From the NCBI GenBank assembly GCA_032207245.1, contig CM063505.1, positions 176,191,827-176,255,826 of the forward strand: a DNA stretch of 64,000 nt, written 5' to 3'. The stretch comes from Pardosa pseudoannulata. Lineage: Eukaryota; Arthropoda; Arachnida; Araneae; Lycosidae. A model generated the notes under the pieces. The model made no database searches. It was not told the DNA's origin and saw nothing but the letters and a program-made list of their open reading frames with translations. Positions 11,101 through 23,298 of this stretch are shown one piece after another. The translations under genes and the position numbers were made by a program. Position 1 is the first letter of the stretch; every line of letters begins with the position of its first letter.

Positions 11101-11503
11101 AATGAATGACCAATATTAACGCAAATCAAAACATTGGAAGCAAGGCACTCCGTTACGAGTGATTCTCGTGGTGAAATAAACTTCGACCCTCAGACTTCGA
11201 TCTTGAACCCATCCACTCGGTGTCGTCAATTGGAGCTGAATATCGATATTCCCGTACTCCAGGACACAATTTAAGATTGCACTACTTGCTACTACTGATT
11301 CGTTCTGCTATATGGGTTGTAATTTTTTTCCTGGTTTATTACAGATACGATACGATATTTTCTTGACGTCTCGTGAGTCGTGATTTTGTTTACATTTGAT
11401 CACCGGCCATTCACTCTACGTGCTCTTTTTCCCCTTCTTCCGATTTTGATGATTTGAGCAATGAACAACCATCAGATAGTCCGCGGTTGAAGAAAATTGC
11501 TTT

Positions 11504-12093
11504 TTAAACAGTGATAATCCTTGAACTGTAAGTGCGAAATTAAGGTATATTTTTCGTCTGCCAAATAATTTTTCCAACAGTAATCTGCACATTGCATTAC
11601 GTTAAAAATGCATTTCAAGTAATTTCGTGAACACCATATATCTTTTTGTTTTGACTAGTTTCAAGACAGGTTGTACAATTTTGCTCAGAGTGCTTGCAGC
11701 GATGTTTAAAGATTTTCCAGTATCTCTTTGTGGAGTGAAGATTTATTTTATACATGGGATGTTACTTTAGATTTAATAGAAAGTGTACGCACTTTAGTCG
11801 GATATGCATTGTTTTCCAATCAAATGTAAATTTTGACTTTTCTTTCCCTTTTTATTAAGTCTTATTTTATGAGAAAAAAGTACTAAAAACATGTATTTTA
11901 CATTTTTTCTATAGAAATCGAGTAAGAGTATTTTGCTTCGGAAAGTGCAATAATATATCCTGTTATCCTTTGTTTATTTTCCTGCGTACATATTAAAGTA
12001 CAAAATATTTTTAACGCTGCAGATGACATTTAAACTCTATTCCAGTTTGATACTAGAGACGTTGTTTGATTTCAACACTTAAATTTAAATTCA
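11504..12093. other. AT-rich sequence, nothing identified
   Basis: No reading frame or repeat recognised between the Tigger-like remnant and the 247-bp triplication. Confidence 0.4.
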
Positions 12094-12838
12094 TTGAGTC
12101 AATATCGTTACAAAAATTTGCGAACACCTTCTGTACACTTACATATACAGGGTCACAAAAAATATAGGGACTTGAAATGTTTTGATTAGTATAAATTTTT
12201 ATTTCTATTTTAATATTGTCTTGTCAGTGACAATACTGCTTTTTTATTGTTTTTATTTAATGTATAATTTCTTTCAATGTAACTTACAACGCCTTGTAAA
12301 TGACTAGAAAAAAGCCTTCATAAACAAAATAACGCGTTAATTGAGTCAAAATCGTTACAAAAATTTATGAACACCTTCTGTACACTTACATATAGAGGGT
12401 TACAAAAAATATAGGGACTTGAAGTATTTTGATTAGTATAAATTTTTATTTCTATTTTAATATTGTCTTGTCAGTGACAATACTGCTTTTTTATTGTTTT
12501 TATTTAATGTATAATTTCTTTCAATGTAACTTACAACGCCTTGTAAATGACTAGAAAAAAGCCTTCATAAACAAAATAACGCGTTAATTGAGTCAAAATC
12601 GTTACAAAAATTTATGAACACCTTCTGTACACTTACATATAGAGGGTTACAAAAAATATAGGGACTTGAAGTATTTTGATTAGTATAAATTTTTATTTCT
12701 ATTTTAATATTGTCCAGTCAATGTCAATACTGCATTTTCATATATTTTTTCGTTTAATGTATAATTTCTTTCAATGTAACTTACAACGGCTTGGAAACGA
12801 CTAGAAAAAAGCCTTCATAAACAAGATAACTCGTTAAA
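12094..12838. repeat. Tandem triplication, 247-bp unit
   Basis: Units start at TTGAGTCAA (12094, 12341, 12588), spacing exactly 247 bp. The second half of unit 1 and the whole of unit 2 are nearly identical. Unit 3 diverges after ATTTTAATATTGTC (TTGTCAGTGAC becomes CAGTCAATGTC). The unit includes CTTACATATAGAGGGTTACA and CAATGTAACTTACAACG. The pattern fits a recent duplication of an older tandem pair. No coding potential. Confidence 0.95.
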
Positions 12839-15056
12839 TCGAAAAAAATCGTCTGGTTGCTTGTAGAACCTTTTAATCCTATATGATAAAGTGGGAGTTA
12901 CGAAAATATTAATTTTCCTCCTGTCAAGGAAAGATTTGAGGATAATTAGAAAACTGTTACGAGAAAGATGTGATAGTGATGACAGTGATTTGCAAAATTT
13001 AAAAGTAAGCAGGCGATATTTTACATATTTTATTTTCATAAACAAGATGACGAAATTTGAACTTGGATTTCGATAGCAATTAATTATCGATTAAAGCTAT
13101 TGACTTTCCTCCTTCGTTCAATGATTAATCAAGTATAAAGTGGTAAATAAGTTGGTGAACTACCTGGGATTTTAGACACTGGATTATCTCCGAATAGGTT
13201 ATCCCTTGTTTAAGCCTGCATTTAAGAGTATTAATTTTTTAACCAGTTGTCGTGAAAAAATAATTTCATCAATATGTAATAACTGATTTTGAAAAATAAA
13301 TACATAATGTATACAGATTTATCCTTTCTCTTTAAACATTATGATTATACTGGTTAAGGGCGTAGTTTAATTAAGTATTTCAAGGGCAGAAGAATGAAGT
13401 CGTGTGCTAGATACTATTTAGTTACTTACAACTTCCTCTTTAGATTACGCTTTTCAAAACAACAATTACCAAGAACTGTGTTAATGATTTCATATCTTAC
13501 CTTCATAACTAGTAGAGTTATTTCTATTACATAAAGGCGTAGAAGGTCATTGTGATAAAACCTTACACGACATTAATTAGTATAGGATAATGTTTCAAGC
13601 AGAATATAAAATGTTTTAACTTTTAGAACAAATTATAAAATTCTCTTAATGTAGCTTTTCATTATTTAAATGTTGAATTGATGATTCGTCCAGAAAAATG
13701 CAGATAATTATTACGATTTCATAAAAAAGAAAAACACAGTAGATTTAATTAATCTATAAGTATTATTTATATTATTTTATTATAAAAATAAAAGTTAAAT
13801 AATTTAATGCTTTTTTATATAGTTTATGAATATAAATTTTTATTAATGGCTATTCAAAATATAACATACATGTATATTTATAATCATAGCATTTTGCAAA
13901 TTTACATTATGCTATTTCTTTAAAAAAGCACAAATGTAAGCATATATTAATGTTTTCTTATGTTTCTAGTGCAAAATTATTTACACAAAAACAATTTTTT
14001 AAAAAACTGGAATAACATTGTCCGCAGTATTAAACTAGGAAATTTCTAGATCAAAGTCGTTCAGCTTAGTTTACAATTTTTTTCACACTAAAAATAACTA
14101 CAAAATCAAAATTTTTCTTAACTGTAAGTCTAGTATAAAAAATTTATTTGAAGTTTTTCATTGCTTATACTTCCAAATCTGATTATATTGATGAACGTTG
14201 ATACCATCATTTGCTCTGAGCAAAACAGTGAAATTTCTCAAAATCCATTTTAAAAAATTAAGTCTGCAGAGTGAAGGGCTGTGTGATTTGAAGCACGATA
14301 TTTCTGAAAAAAGATCAGTCCCTTTACAAAACGTTGCCAAAATGAGGTATTATGAAATTGTTTAAGGTTTTAGAGAGGTTTCAGGTTCAAGTTTATTTCG
14401 CAGATAGCAAGGGACAACAATATCCAATCAATAAAAAAAAAACCCAAATCATTATGATTTCATTAACATGTGACACAGTACTGTTGACTTAGTTGCCCTT
14501 TCTACGCATACAAAATCTACTTTCAGTTACAAGATATACGTACTGTGATTAGTAGCTTTTTATTTACTTGACACCATTCCTGAATAGTTGCAGTTGTGCT
14601 AGCGTTGAAGCACTGTAAATGACAATTTACAGTGGTTGCAGTAATACTTGTTTATATGTAGATGATTAGTCTTGAAAATCAAGAGTTCGAAGCTCATGAC
14701 AAGCTGTTATTGTTCTGACGTTCAATTCAGAGTCTTTTCTGAAGTCTTCATGAATTATTTCAGCCCCTTACCTACGATTTCCTTTCTCTACACCATTCTG
14801 CGACCCTTGACTACTGGATAGCGTGGTTGACCAAGTCGTACTTACATAGTTCTAATCTTTGTGCATTTCATCTTTCAGATGACGTACTGAAAAAGGGGAT
14901 TCGAAGTACTGAGAATTAAAAAGTTTTAGAAATCTTACCGACAGAATTTACACAGTGGTGACAATTGATATCTTAACCGCATTTAAAGTTCTTTATCTCT
15001 CATTTTACTGCTATTTTTATTTTACAACTTTTAAATCAAAATATTGATTTCATTAA
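12839..15056. other. AT-rich sequence, nothing identified
   Basis: Overlapping short open frames at 12815-13076 lie on opposite strands and look like chance. A tRNA-like patch near 14660-14700 (GAGTTCGAAGCTC) lacks a full cloverleaf. A GC-richer segment at 14700-14900 has no readable domain. Confidence 0.35.
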
Positions 15057-15123
15057 CTATCCTATTTTATACTAGTATTAGAGTTAAAAATTTAAACCCT
15101 CATACCAGTATAAAATAGGATAG
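15057..15123. repeat. 22-bp inverted repeat hairpin
   Basis: CTATCCTATTTTATACTAGT continues to 15078 and is mirrored at 15102-15123 with one mismatch; the loop is about 23 nt. It is perfect enough to extrude or fold. No TSD was found, so its origin is unclear. Confidence 0.8.
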
Positions 15124-15912
15124 GCCGGGCCTAAGCTGGGGCTTTCACAGAAATAATCATAATAATAATTTCGCAAAAAATAACATGAGACTTTCGCTTC
15201 TCAGAGTTGGCCCTCTAAAAATACCCTGGGGTGCAAGTGACCCAGTCTACCTTTTCATTAGAATATACTGCAGTTTCTATAAATTTCCAACTATAAAGCA
15301 CGAGCTCTACAAATATTAAGGCTTCAGTGGTTACCCTCAAAGTCGACGCATTGTTCAAAAATGTCCTTTCAGGATTCTCCCTAAAGAAGAGTCAAGAATC
15401 AGAGTCGGCACATCCTTTTATAAACACAACCTATTTTTTTCTCAAATATTCACTCGACTCCCACTGTGCAACGTTGTCTAACCTTCTACGGCTAAATGTA
15501 AGTATTTATTCACATCAATATTTTTTCTTCAAACGGTTCCACAGAGCGGCCGAAAGCACTCTTTCAATGCTGAAGGAGACCTATTCTCCTCAGGGACACT
15601 TAAGGGCATTGCTAGGATCTTATAACTTTGATATAGAGATTAATTATATATCTATGAATATGTATACATATATTCTATTATATTATTATTAGTATAGATA
15701 GACATATAGATAAATAGACGTAATTATTTAACGGAAGAAATTTTGAGTTGGCTATAATTTTGCCTCTTTTGGGGACATATTTTTTTAACAGCATGTTTCT
15801 CAAAATAAAATTCAGGTTTAGGGAAACGGATTTACTAATTTAATTTTACACAATTAGTAATAATAAGTGAGGAAGTACTCATCCCAAATTTTGCCGTAGT
15901 GGATTTAGACAT

Positions 15913-15914
<2 letters not shown>
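15124..15914. other. Less AT-biased sequence, no identified gene
   Basis: From 15120 to about 15620 the base composition is clearly less AT-rich than the surroundings. It holds the longest uninterrupted frame in the window (15327-15692), but that frame opens with GTG, lacks an early ATG and shows no domain I recognise. It could be the body of a decayed retroelement related to the LTR at 16154, but nothing proves this. Confidence 0.35.

Positions 15915-15972
<58 letters not shown>
15915..15972. repeat. (CA)n(TA)n microsatellite
   Basis: About 14 CA units followed by about 14 TA units. Degenerate CA/TA sequence continues to about 16025. Confidence 0.95.
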
Positions 15973-15975
<3 letters not shown>

Positions 15976-16153
15976 TCATATATAAACACATATATATGCA
16001 AGTACACACATATACACACATATATGTAATGTAAAAACTTAACACTTTAATCCTAAACTAAAATTACTAACACCTCTATTAAAAAACCACCAAATCCGCA
16101 ATTTCTTCATCTTTTTAGTAGTCTTTCGGCGTTAAACTCTTTTGTTTCCTTCC

Positions 16154-16376
16154 TGTTGGCGAGCTTAACTCGCCAACCTATTTTGATGGTTAAGAGCACT
16201 TAAAAGCACTTATAATTTGAAGAGTAACAAATTCCTTTCTCAAGCGGTTAGCGTCCCCAAGGTTATATAAGGCTGCGCGACCATCCTTTGTCAGATTTTT
16301 GCTATGTACGTTGCCTAATAAAGATGTTATAAAACTTATCCTGAATAATTCGTATTCTTTTTTCGACCACGCTACA
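16154..16376 (+). mobile_element. Probable solo LTR (Ty3/gypsy-like)
   Basis: A 223-bp segment begins TGTTGGCGAGCTTAACTCGC and ends GACCACGCTACA, the TG...CA form of long terminal repeats. The first 24 bp hold a perfect 9-bp inverted repeat (16155-16163 with 16169-16177). A TATA box (TATATAA, 16264-16270) is followed about 47 bp later by a poly(A) signal (AATAAA, 16317-16322), the promoter-to-polyadenylation order expected of U3-R-U5. TCCT occurs at 16151-16154 and 16377-16380 and may be a short target duplication overlapping the first base. No primer-binding site or polypurine tract was seen, hence a solo LTR. The family is inferred. Confidence 0.5.
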
Positions 16377-19300
16377 TCCTCGAAGCATAGCAGGCCACGC
16401 TATGTTTCATATATATGCAGGTACACACACATATATGCATCCACAGCGATACAAATTGTTTACTTACTACAAGTACTGATGATTTATTACTATTTATGAT
16501 GGAGTAAATGAGTTTATATTTTGCTATAGCTAGACTTCAGTTTCGAGAAGCAATCAGTCATGCTGTCCTGGAAAATGATATCCAAGAGGGAAAAATCAAA
16601 GGTAACTGTAAATTAACTTTCCTCGCAATAAAAGTAGGCTACGAGAAAAACAGCTCAACAGGTGGAAAAAAATGCTCGAAGTAAGCTTTAGATAGGAAAA
16701 CAAATTCAATCAGTTCATCCGTAATGGTTAAGTTATCAAGAGAAGAATATTGTAAAAAAAATGTATAAAATAATCAGGTAATTAACGAAATTTTCCTGTT
16801 TGCTACTGAGACAGAAATTAATTTACTAATCTAACATAGTTATACATGTCAATAACTTTACTGTAGGGATCTAAAAATGTTGTTAACAGAGCAGTTAACG
16901 TTGTAGATATGTACTCAACCAACGTTTGGGAGTGTACCATGGATTGCATTTAAGGTTCTAGTTTATTATTATTTAAATAATTTAAAACGCAAAATTATAT
17001 CACTATTATTAGTAACTTTGCATTGAATTGAATAAATTGGGTATATATAATGAGTAAAAAAAGAATTGTAGTAATTCCAGAAAATATAATTATTACTATA
17101 TAAAATATTCTTATAGATAGGTTTCCCAGTATTTATTAATTTATTTAAGTAATTATTTAACTCTAAATTATACTTTTTTTAGATTATTTTTCTCTTGCCT
17201 TTATTTTGAAATGTAGATATAACGTTGTTACCAAAATAGTTTACTATTAGTACTATTTCAAAGTATTTTTTCCATAATAACAGTAATATCAACTATTTAT
17301 ATTAGCAGCATAAATAATTCAGTACAGAAGAAGATAAACAATGCCAGAAAAAAATGAAATTTCTTAGACCAACTTTGATTGTTATGTTCTTTTGATTATT
17401 AATAAGTGACTTGAAGTCCAGAAGTATTGATATTACTTACTGAATAGCAGTAAGTAAAAATAACAGTCTTAAAATTATAATTTTTTTAAAAAGTAATAAT
17501 GACTTAAAAAATTTTAAAACTTCACTAGTAAAGGAAAGATCATTGAAAGGGAAAATTTGGCAGTAATAATACCTATAGATATTCTCTTTTTCAAAGTATG
17601 TTTTTTTTAAAAATAAACTATAGTAAATAAATTTTCCTTCCTTACAATTTCACATGATTGAACAAAAACGAATACCAAATAATATCTTTAAGAAAACCTG
17701 CACTTCTTCGATTTACATTAAAAACGTGTAAGAGTAAAACCAGAGTAAAGTAAAACAATAACAACTGAATTTTACAGTAGCCAGTAGCAATATATGACAA
17801 GATTGTTACAAACGTGCAGATATTTACAGATCGCCACTCTATTATAAAAATAAATAAATTAATATGCATTTTTAAGTATAATTATTTACTATTTTATCTC
17901 TTTCGAGATATTTTGAAGAATTTAAAAAAATTTCATCTTTCTCTTCATTATTGGTATTAAATGCAAAATGAAAAGAACATATTTAATTATGAGCTAATTA
18001 TAAAGGTTGAGAAACACATAGTGTATTAGTACAGAATATAAAATTGAATGAGTTTAATTTATTAATTGCATCTTTTTCTTAAGATTATTGTATGTCGCAT
18101 AATTTCCTATTTCCTATTGCAATATAATTTTCAAATGCGATATCTTCGCCTCTAGGAATTTTAGAAGGCTGAATGAATTCTGCTCTACGAGATTTATTTT
18201 TAGGACAATAAACTCTATTTACTGAATCTCTTAAAAATCAACCATCTTGTAAAAATTCATTTTCTAAATTGATCATTATGTCTGGTAGTTAAGATAATTT
18301 ACATAGTCTTGGTTGCAATAAATAGGGTATTTCTAAAATGATTTTTTATTATAGAAAATTTTTAATACCCTGGGTGACTTGTCATTTTGATTTGAATACC
18401 TATCCTCTACGGCTGCTGTTTTAAATCTAAATTCCGTGACTAAAAACTCAAATTATTAAAAAAGAGGCAAGTATCGTTAATTGTAGTCGAAGTTAATAAA
18501 AAGTTGTCTTTTTCATTGCTGTAATTATATTTGTCTCGAGGTACAATCTATCCTCCATATTTAAGACTCTCAAAATGGATAATCTGGGGTATTTCGAACG
18601 TTAGTTAGAGATGCCGAGGTGAAAAATGATTGAGAAACGCTGTTCGACGGTATTGAAAATTATGTAAAGGGAGGATACTTGTTTACCTAAGATTGATAGG
18701 ACGTCACAAAAAGTTTCAGATAGATTGATCACTTTTAGTACTATCAAGTTATATTAAACTATTATTTCAATAGTAAATTTTTTTCTTGTTTGTCAAACCA
18801 AGCTAAGAGCGTTTGAGGGTTTTGTATGTTTGATACCTTGGTTCTAAATTATCCATGTTCCTTAGCCATCATTTTAATTCGATTTCTGACTGGAAACGAC
18901 TGTCTGATTTTCCACAGTTTGTATCTGGTGCCAAAGACTTACTTCTGCGTATGTGTAATTCCATAGAAATTTATTGGGGTGGCACTACACAAGAATCGAA
19001 AATAATTAAGGACCATGAAACTTGTTAACGGGTGATTTTTCAAAAAAGAAAACGAAAACGAGTGCCATATCTTTTACTTTTTTGTTATCGTTTTTAATTT
19101 GATATGTGGGATCTGTATAAACCGAAATGATGAATCAAAACAGAAGTCTATTGTCAAATAAAACTGTCTTTAATAATGAAACACATCACGATGAATTGAA
19201 ATTACACAAAATGAATTTAGAATCACTAATTTAAACACTTGTTTACCGCTGAATACGATTGGAATACAGGTAAAAACAAATAGAATTAACACACACAGAA

Positions 19301-19606
19301 TAACATGCTAACAGCCATTTTACCTTAGCCCAGAATCGAAAAACAAAATAAAAACTTTACATGGTGATGCCATCTGTTGAAATAGAAAAACCATTAGAAC
19401 AGAAACTACACAAAATAAAAATAAAACAACTATTATGAATTAGTAAATAATTAAAATTAAATAGTAAGTCTTTTAGGAAGACTGAACAGAAAGTTTATTA
19501 TATTGAGTTTTATTTTTTGTATTTAAGAAAGTATGCTATGACATAATCCGATTAATTTTCAAATTAAAATAATTTCTTTTACTATGTATACTATATTTTA
19601 TTTGAT
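16377..19606. other. AT-rich sequence, nothing identified
   Basis: About 3.2 kb. Only short open frames (for example 17642-17869, minus) with hydrophobic, compositionally driven content. The stretch at 18950-19420 is slightly less AT-rich and may be an old transposon, but I could not identify ends. Confidence 0.35.
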
Positions 19607-19820
19607 TATTTTTAAAAAGGTTTGGTTTGGTTTGGTTTGGTTGGAGCGCTACGGTCTACTGTTTTGCACACGAGGGCTAATGAGACCGGGACCTACTGCT
19701 TAAAGCCGATTCCGAACGGCTACGAACATCCATGCCATAGTGGGATTCGAACCCACGAACTCCGGTACCGACGATCAGCGCCCTAACCTATCGGCCATCG
19801 TTCGGCTATTTTTAAAAAGG
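19607..19820 (-). mobile_element. tRNA-derived SINE, full length (minus strand)
   Basis: The SINE occupies 19621-19806. On the minus strand it begins GCCGAACGATGGCCGATAGG (tRNA-like head with A box), has the B box GGTTCGAATCC and ends in CCAAACCAAA repeats. A 14-bp perfect target-site duplication TATTTTTAAAAAGG flanks it (19607-19620, 19807-19820), which fixes both boundaries. Confidence 0.9.
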
Positions 19821-21107
19821 AAAGTAACATCTAAGAAATCTATACATTCCTATAAGATGATTTCACGCAGTAGGGCACATCTCAACTTATGACAATTTTT
19901 GGCTTGAGTTTCAAACGGAAGGGCAGTTTATTGTTTGCCTATTGGCTGTAGTAAACATGAAAATGAATGGAAAGGGCATTATAGTAGTTCACGACGTTTC
20001 GTGAAACTGCTTTATTGACGTGGGCATTGTTCTAAACGATTTTGTGTTGAATTAAAATATTGGAAAGCGTGGAATCGTGAAATACGATAATGACTTAGGT
20101 GCTAAATGATAGGTATTTATATAAGTGAAATAATGAAGTGTATAAATGATATTTATTTATAAATATTAAATAACGCTATAGAAATAATATCAGTAAAGTT
20201 ACCCCCATAAATATTTAAAAAGACAGCCTCTCGCCTTTAAAATATGAATGTGTGCAATATATAAAAATTACTTACATGGGTAAAGAATTTTCTTACACTG
20301 ACAACACAGAAAAACATATATAATAATTTTATCAAATGAAAAGAAATCAAAACTAGTGGTAGCTCTATAAAGAATAAAAGAGTAAAAGAATATAAATCTA
20401 AAATATTACAATATTACTCAATAAAACATTTTTTCCCTTTAAAATTAAACTGTTCCTAATATATATTTTCAACTCAAACTATTCTAAATAGAAAGAAAAA
20501 TGTGTTTGCTTTTCGTAAATCTATGTTTCGTTTTCCTTGTGAACACAAATCCCAATTTTCTTGTCAAAATAGTGCAATGTAATTATAAGTCATTGTTTCC
20601 GCTAAAAACGTTCTACAAAAACATGTGCCATTTAGTGTAACAAGAATGAAATATTGAAATGTTTTACTGTTCCTTTTGGCGATGCCAGAACTGCGACCTA
20701 GATCGAATTCTTTTCGGGGCACAAGTTTAGATCAAAAATAGGAATAATAATATAAATTCAGAAATATGTGTTTGCTTTATTATATACGTTTTATGGAATT
20801 ACAGTTGTAAGATAATGATTTTGGAGAACCCTTATCCGTGTTTATTCAACAAGAAACGATGCTATATGAAGGACGTCATTCTGATATTTAGGTACAAAAA
20901 ACTATTTCGCCTTATTCTAAAATTTTATCGAAATTAACGTCTCATACGTCAATAGACAATTAAAAAAATCTGAATATGTTTATTTGACCGATTTTGACAA
21001 GCTCAAAAAAGAAATATATTTTATTGCTTTATATGAATGATCATTTTCTTAGATACCCAAAGAGTTGTTTTTCTGTTCGTTCATTGCAGTCATAGTTATT
21101 ATTTTTA
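19821..21107. other. AT-rich sequence, nothing identified
   Basis: No frame, hairpin or terminal repeats recognised. A small imperfect palindrome occurs near 19990 (TTCACGACGTTTCGTGAA). Confidence 0.4.
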
Positions 21108-22380
21108 CATTACCTGATAAACCAGGAGTAAGTATAACATACAACATTAAATGAACTTTATGAAGGATCTGATTTTTTTATTAAACGGTTCAATAGGTAA
21201 CTTTAGAAGATATGGGTAAATCCTGAATTTTTAAATTACCTGATAAACCAGGAGTAAGTATAACATATAACATTAAATGTACTTTACGAAGGATCAGTTT
21301 TTTTTCGATTAACCAGTTCAATACATAACTTTAAAAGATATGAGTAAATCATAAAGTTTTAAATTACTTGATAAACCAGGAGTAGGTGTAACACATAACA
21401 TTAAATGTACTTTATGAAGGATCAGATTTTTTTTCGATTAACTGGTTCAATAGATAACTTTAAAAGGTATGGTTAAATCGTGAATTTTTAAATTACCTGA
21501 TAAACCAGGAGTAAGTATATCATATATCATTAAATATACTTTACGAAGGATCAGTTTTTTTTCGATTAACTGGTTCAATAGATAATTTTAAAAGATATGG
21601 GTAAATGATGAATTTTCAAACTGCCTGATAAACCAGGAGTAAGTATAACATACAACATTAAATGAACTTTATGAAGGATCTGATTTTTTTATTAAACGGT
21701 TCAATAGGTAACTTTAGAAGATATGGGTAAATCATGAATTTTTAAATTACCTGATAAACCAGGAGTAAGTATAACATATAACATTAAATATACTTTACGA
21801 AGGATCAGTTTTTTTTTCGATTAACTGGTTCAATAGATAATTTTAAAAGATATGGGTAAATGATGAATTTTCAAACTGCCTGATAAACCAGGAGTAAGTA
21901 TAACATATAACATTAAATGTACTTTATAAATGATCAGATATTTGTTCGATTAACCGGTTCAATAGATAACTTTACAAGATATGATTAAATCATGAATTTT
22001 TAAATTACCTGATAAACCAGGAGTAAGTGTAACATATAACATTAAATGCACTTGATGAAGGATCAGATTTTTGTTTGATCAACCGGTTCAATAGATAAAT
22101 TTAGAAGATATGGGTAAATCATGAATTTTTAAATTACCTGATAAACCAGGAGTAAGTATAACATATAACATTAAATATACTTTACGAAGGATCAGTTTTT
22201 ATTTTCGATTAACTGGTTCAACAGATAATTTTAAAAGATATGGGTAAATGATGAATTTTTAAATTGCCTGATAAACCAGGAGTAAGTATAACATATAACA
22301 TTAAATGTACTTTATGAAGGATCAGATTTTTTTTTCAATTAACCGGTTCAATAGATAACTTTATAATATATGGGTAAATC
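21108..22380. repeat. Tandem satellite, about 128-bp unit, 10 copies
   Basis: The box CTGATAAACCAGGAGTAAG (with variants) recurs at about 21114, 21240, 21368, 21497, 21625, 21751, 21880, 22009, 22138 and 22268, spacing 126-130 bp. Units fall into variant classes. Those at 21114 and 21625 share GAACTTTATGAAGGATCTGA and TTTATTAAACGGTTCAATAG almost base for base. Those at 21497, 21751 and 22138 share AAATATACTTTACGAAGGAT and ATTAACTGGTTCAA. This indicates higher-order duplication of multi-unit blocks. The box has a small hairpin potential (CCTG...CAGG). Non-coding. Confidence 0.92.
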
Positions 22381-22570
22381 ATGTGTTGTCCGTCTAAGCC
22401 TTTTGTGCCTTATTTTGGGTTAGGCATCCCAGTGACAGTGGACGAACATACCTGCCCTACTACAGTAGGCGGGCAGGTCCCACGCAAGTATAGCGCCCGA
22501 GAACAGGGTGCTATTACAGTTTCTTTTACTAAAATGAGTCTCGAACTTGGTCGGATACCTTAAATACTGA
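22381..22570. other. GC-rich segment with two hairpins, unidentified
   Basis: It starts exactly where the 128-bp array stops and is far richer in GC than its surroundings. CCTGCCC (22451-22457) pairs with GGGCAGG (22471-22477), and TAGCGCCC (22491-22498) pairs with GGGTGCTA (22506-22513). An ATG frame of 60 codons spans the segment (22381-22563) without a known domain. On the minus strand a TGTAATAGCACCCTGTTCTC start recalls retroviral-type LTR ends, so a partial LTR is the leading guess. A structured RNA gene is an alternative. Not a snRNA or tRNA that I recognise. Confidence 0.35.
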
Positions 22571-23298
22571 TATTTGTTCTCTGAAAGTACTGTTCTATCA
22601 GCTTTTTTTAATTAGGATAAAAATAGCATAGCTGAATTAGTTTGATTTTTAGTAGAAAAACAAATTAGTATACTCTGTTTTACATCAATTCTACCACATT
22701 TTACACATGCCGAGTTCAACAGAATCAGATGATATAACTGATTTTTATTTTGATTCTTCAAATTTATTATTGTATTAACTGCATTAAAAGAGGAGTTACA
22801 TTAGAGGATATTAAGCCTATCATTCTCAATTTTGGAACTATTTGCAGATGTTGCATTTTAAATATCTTTTTCTTATTTCAATGTGTGCTCACTTAATGTA
22901 CAGTATCCACGGTATTCCTCCTCCCCATAACAGCATTTTTAAAAATCATCATATACATGGTTGCCTGTGTCAGACATATCCACTAATCTCTGACCTGAAG
23001 ATGAAAATACAATTTTTTTGAATAAATATCTGCCTGAACTTAGAGTGAGTGAGTTTCAATCTACGATATGACTGCAATAGCTTTTCTACGTAAACCTTAT
23101 CACCTAAAAATAGGTTTATATCCCGTGTGATCAGTGATTCAGGTAGAACCTGCAAAGGTCAAAGTCATAAGGTAGAACGGTGTTTTGGCCACCTTTATAG
23201 TATGCGTCATTAGATAATTTTTTAATCACTTGCAAAAATTATTGAAAATTTAAATCTTTAAAATAACTTTAATGATTTGATAGTGTTTTAAATGTGGT
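22571..23298. other. AT-rich sequence, nothing identified
   Basis: Short open frame at 22970-23155 (minus) without recognisable content. Confidence 0.4.

Larger units (their letters stand above)
10603..11503 (-). mobile_element. Tigger/pogo-like DNA transposon remnant
   Basis: The left end (TACCGTAATTTTGCACGTAT) carries the pogo/Tigger-like terminal signature. A degenerate version (ATCAGATAGTCCGCGG, then AAAATT) lies near 11470-11503, so the right boundary is approximate. Between them the minus strand encodes the N-terminal DNA-binding region of a CENP-B-like transposase (see 10790-11100). The DDE catalytic domain is absent. Given the decay, this is an old internally deleted copy. Confidence 0.6.

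Noticed and set aside
14640..14720. Second tRNA-like sequence (GAGTTCGAAGCTC)
   Set aside because: A B-box-like word is present, but no A box or cloverleaf could be matched.
15327..15692. 121-codon frame, the longest in the window
   Set aside because: It opens with GTG, has no early in-frame ATG and shows no recognisable domain; composition alone is not enough.
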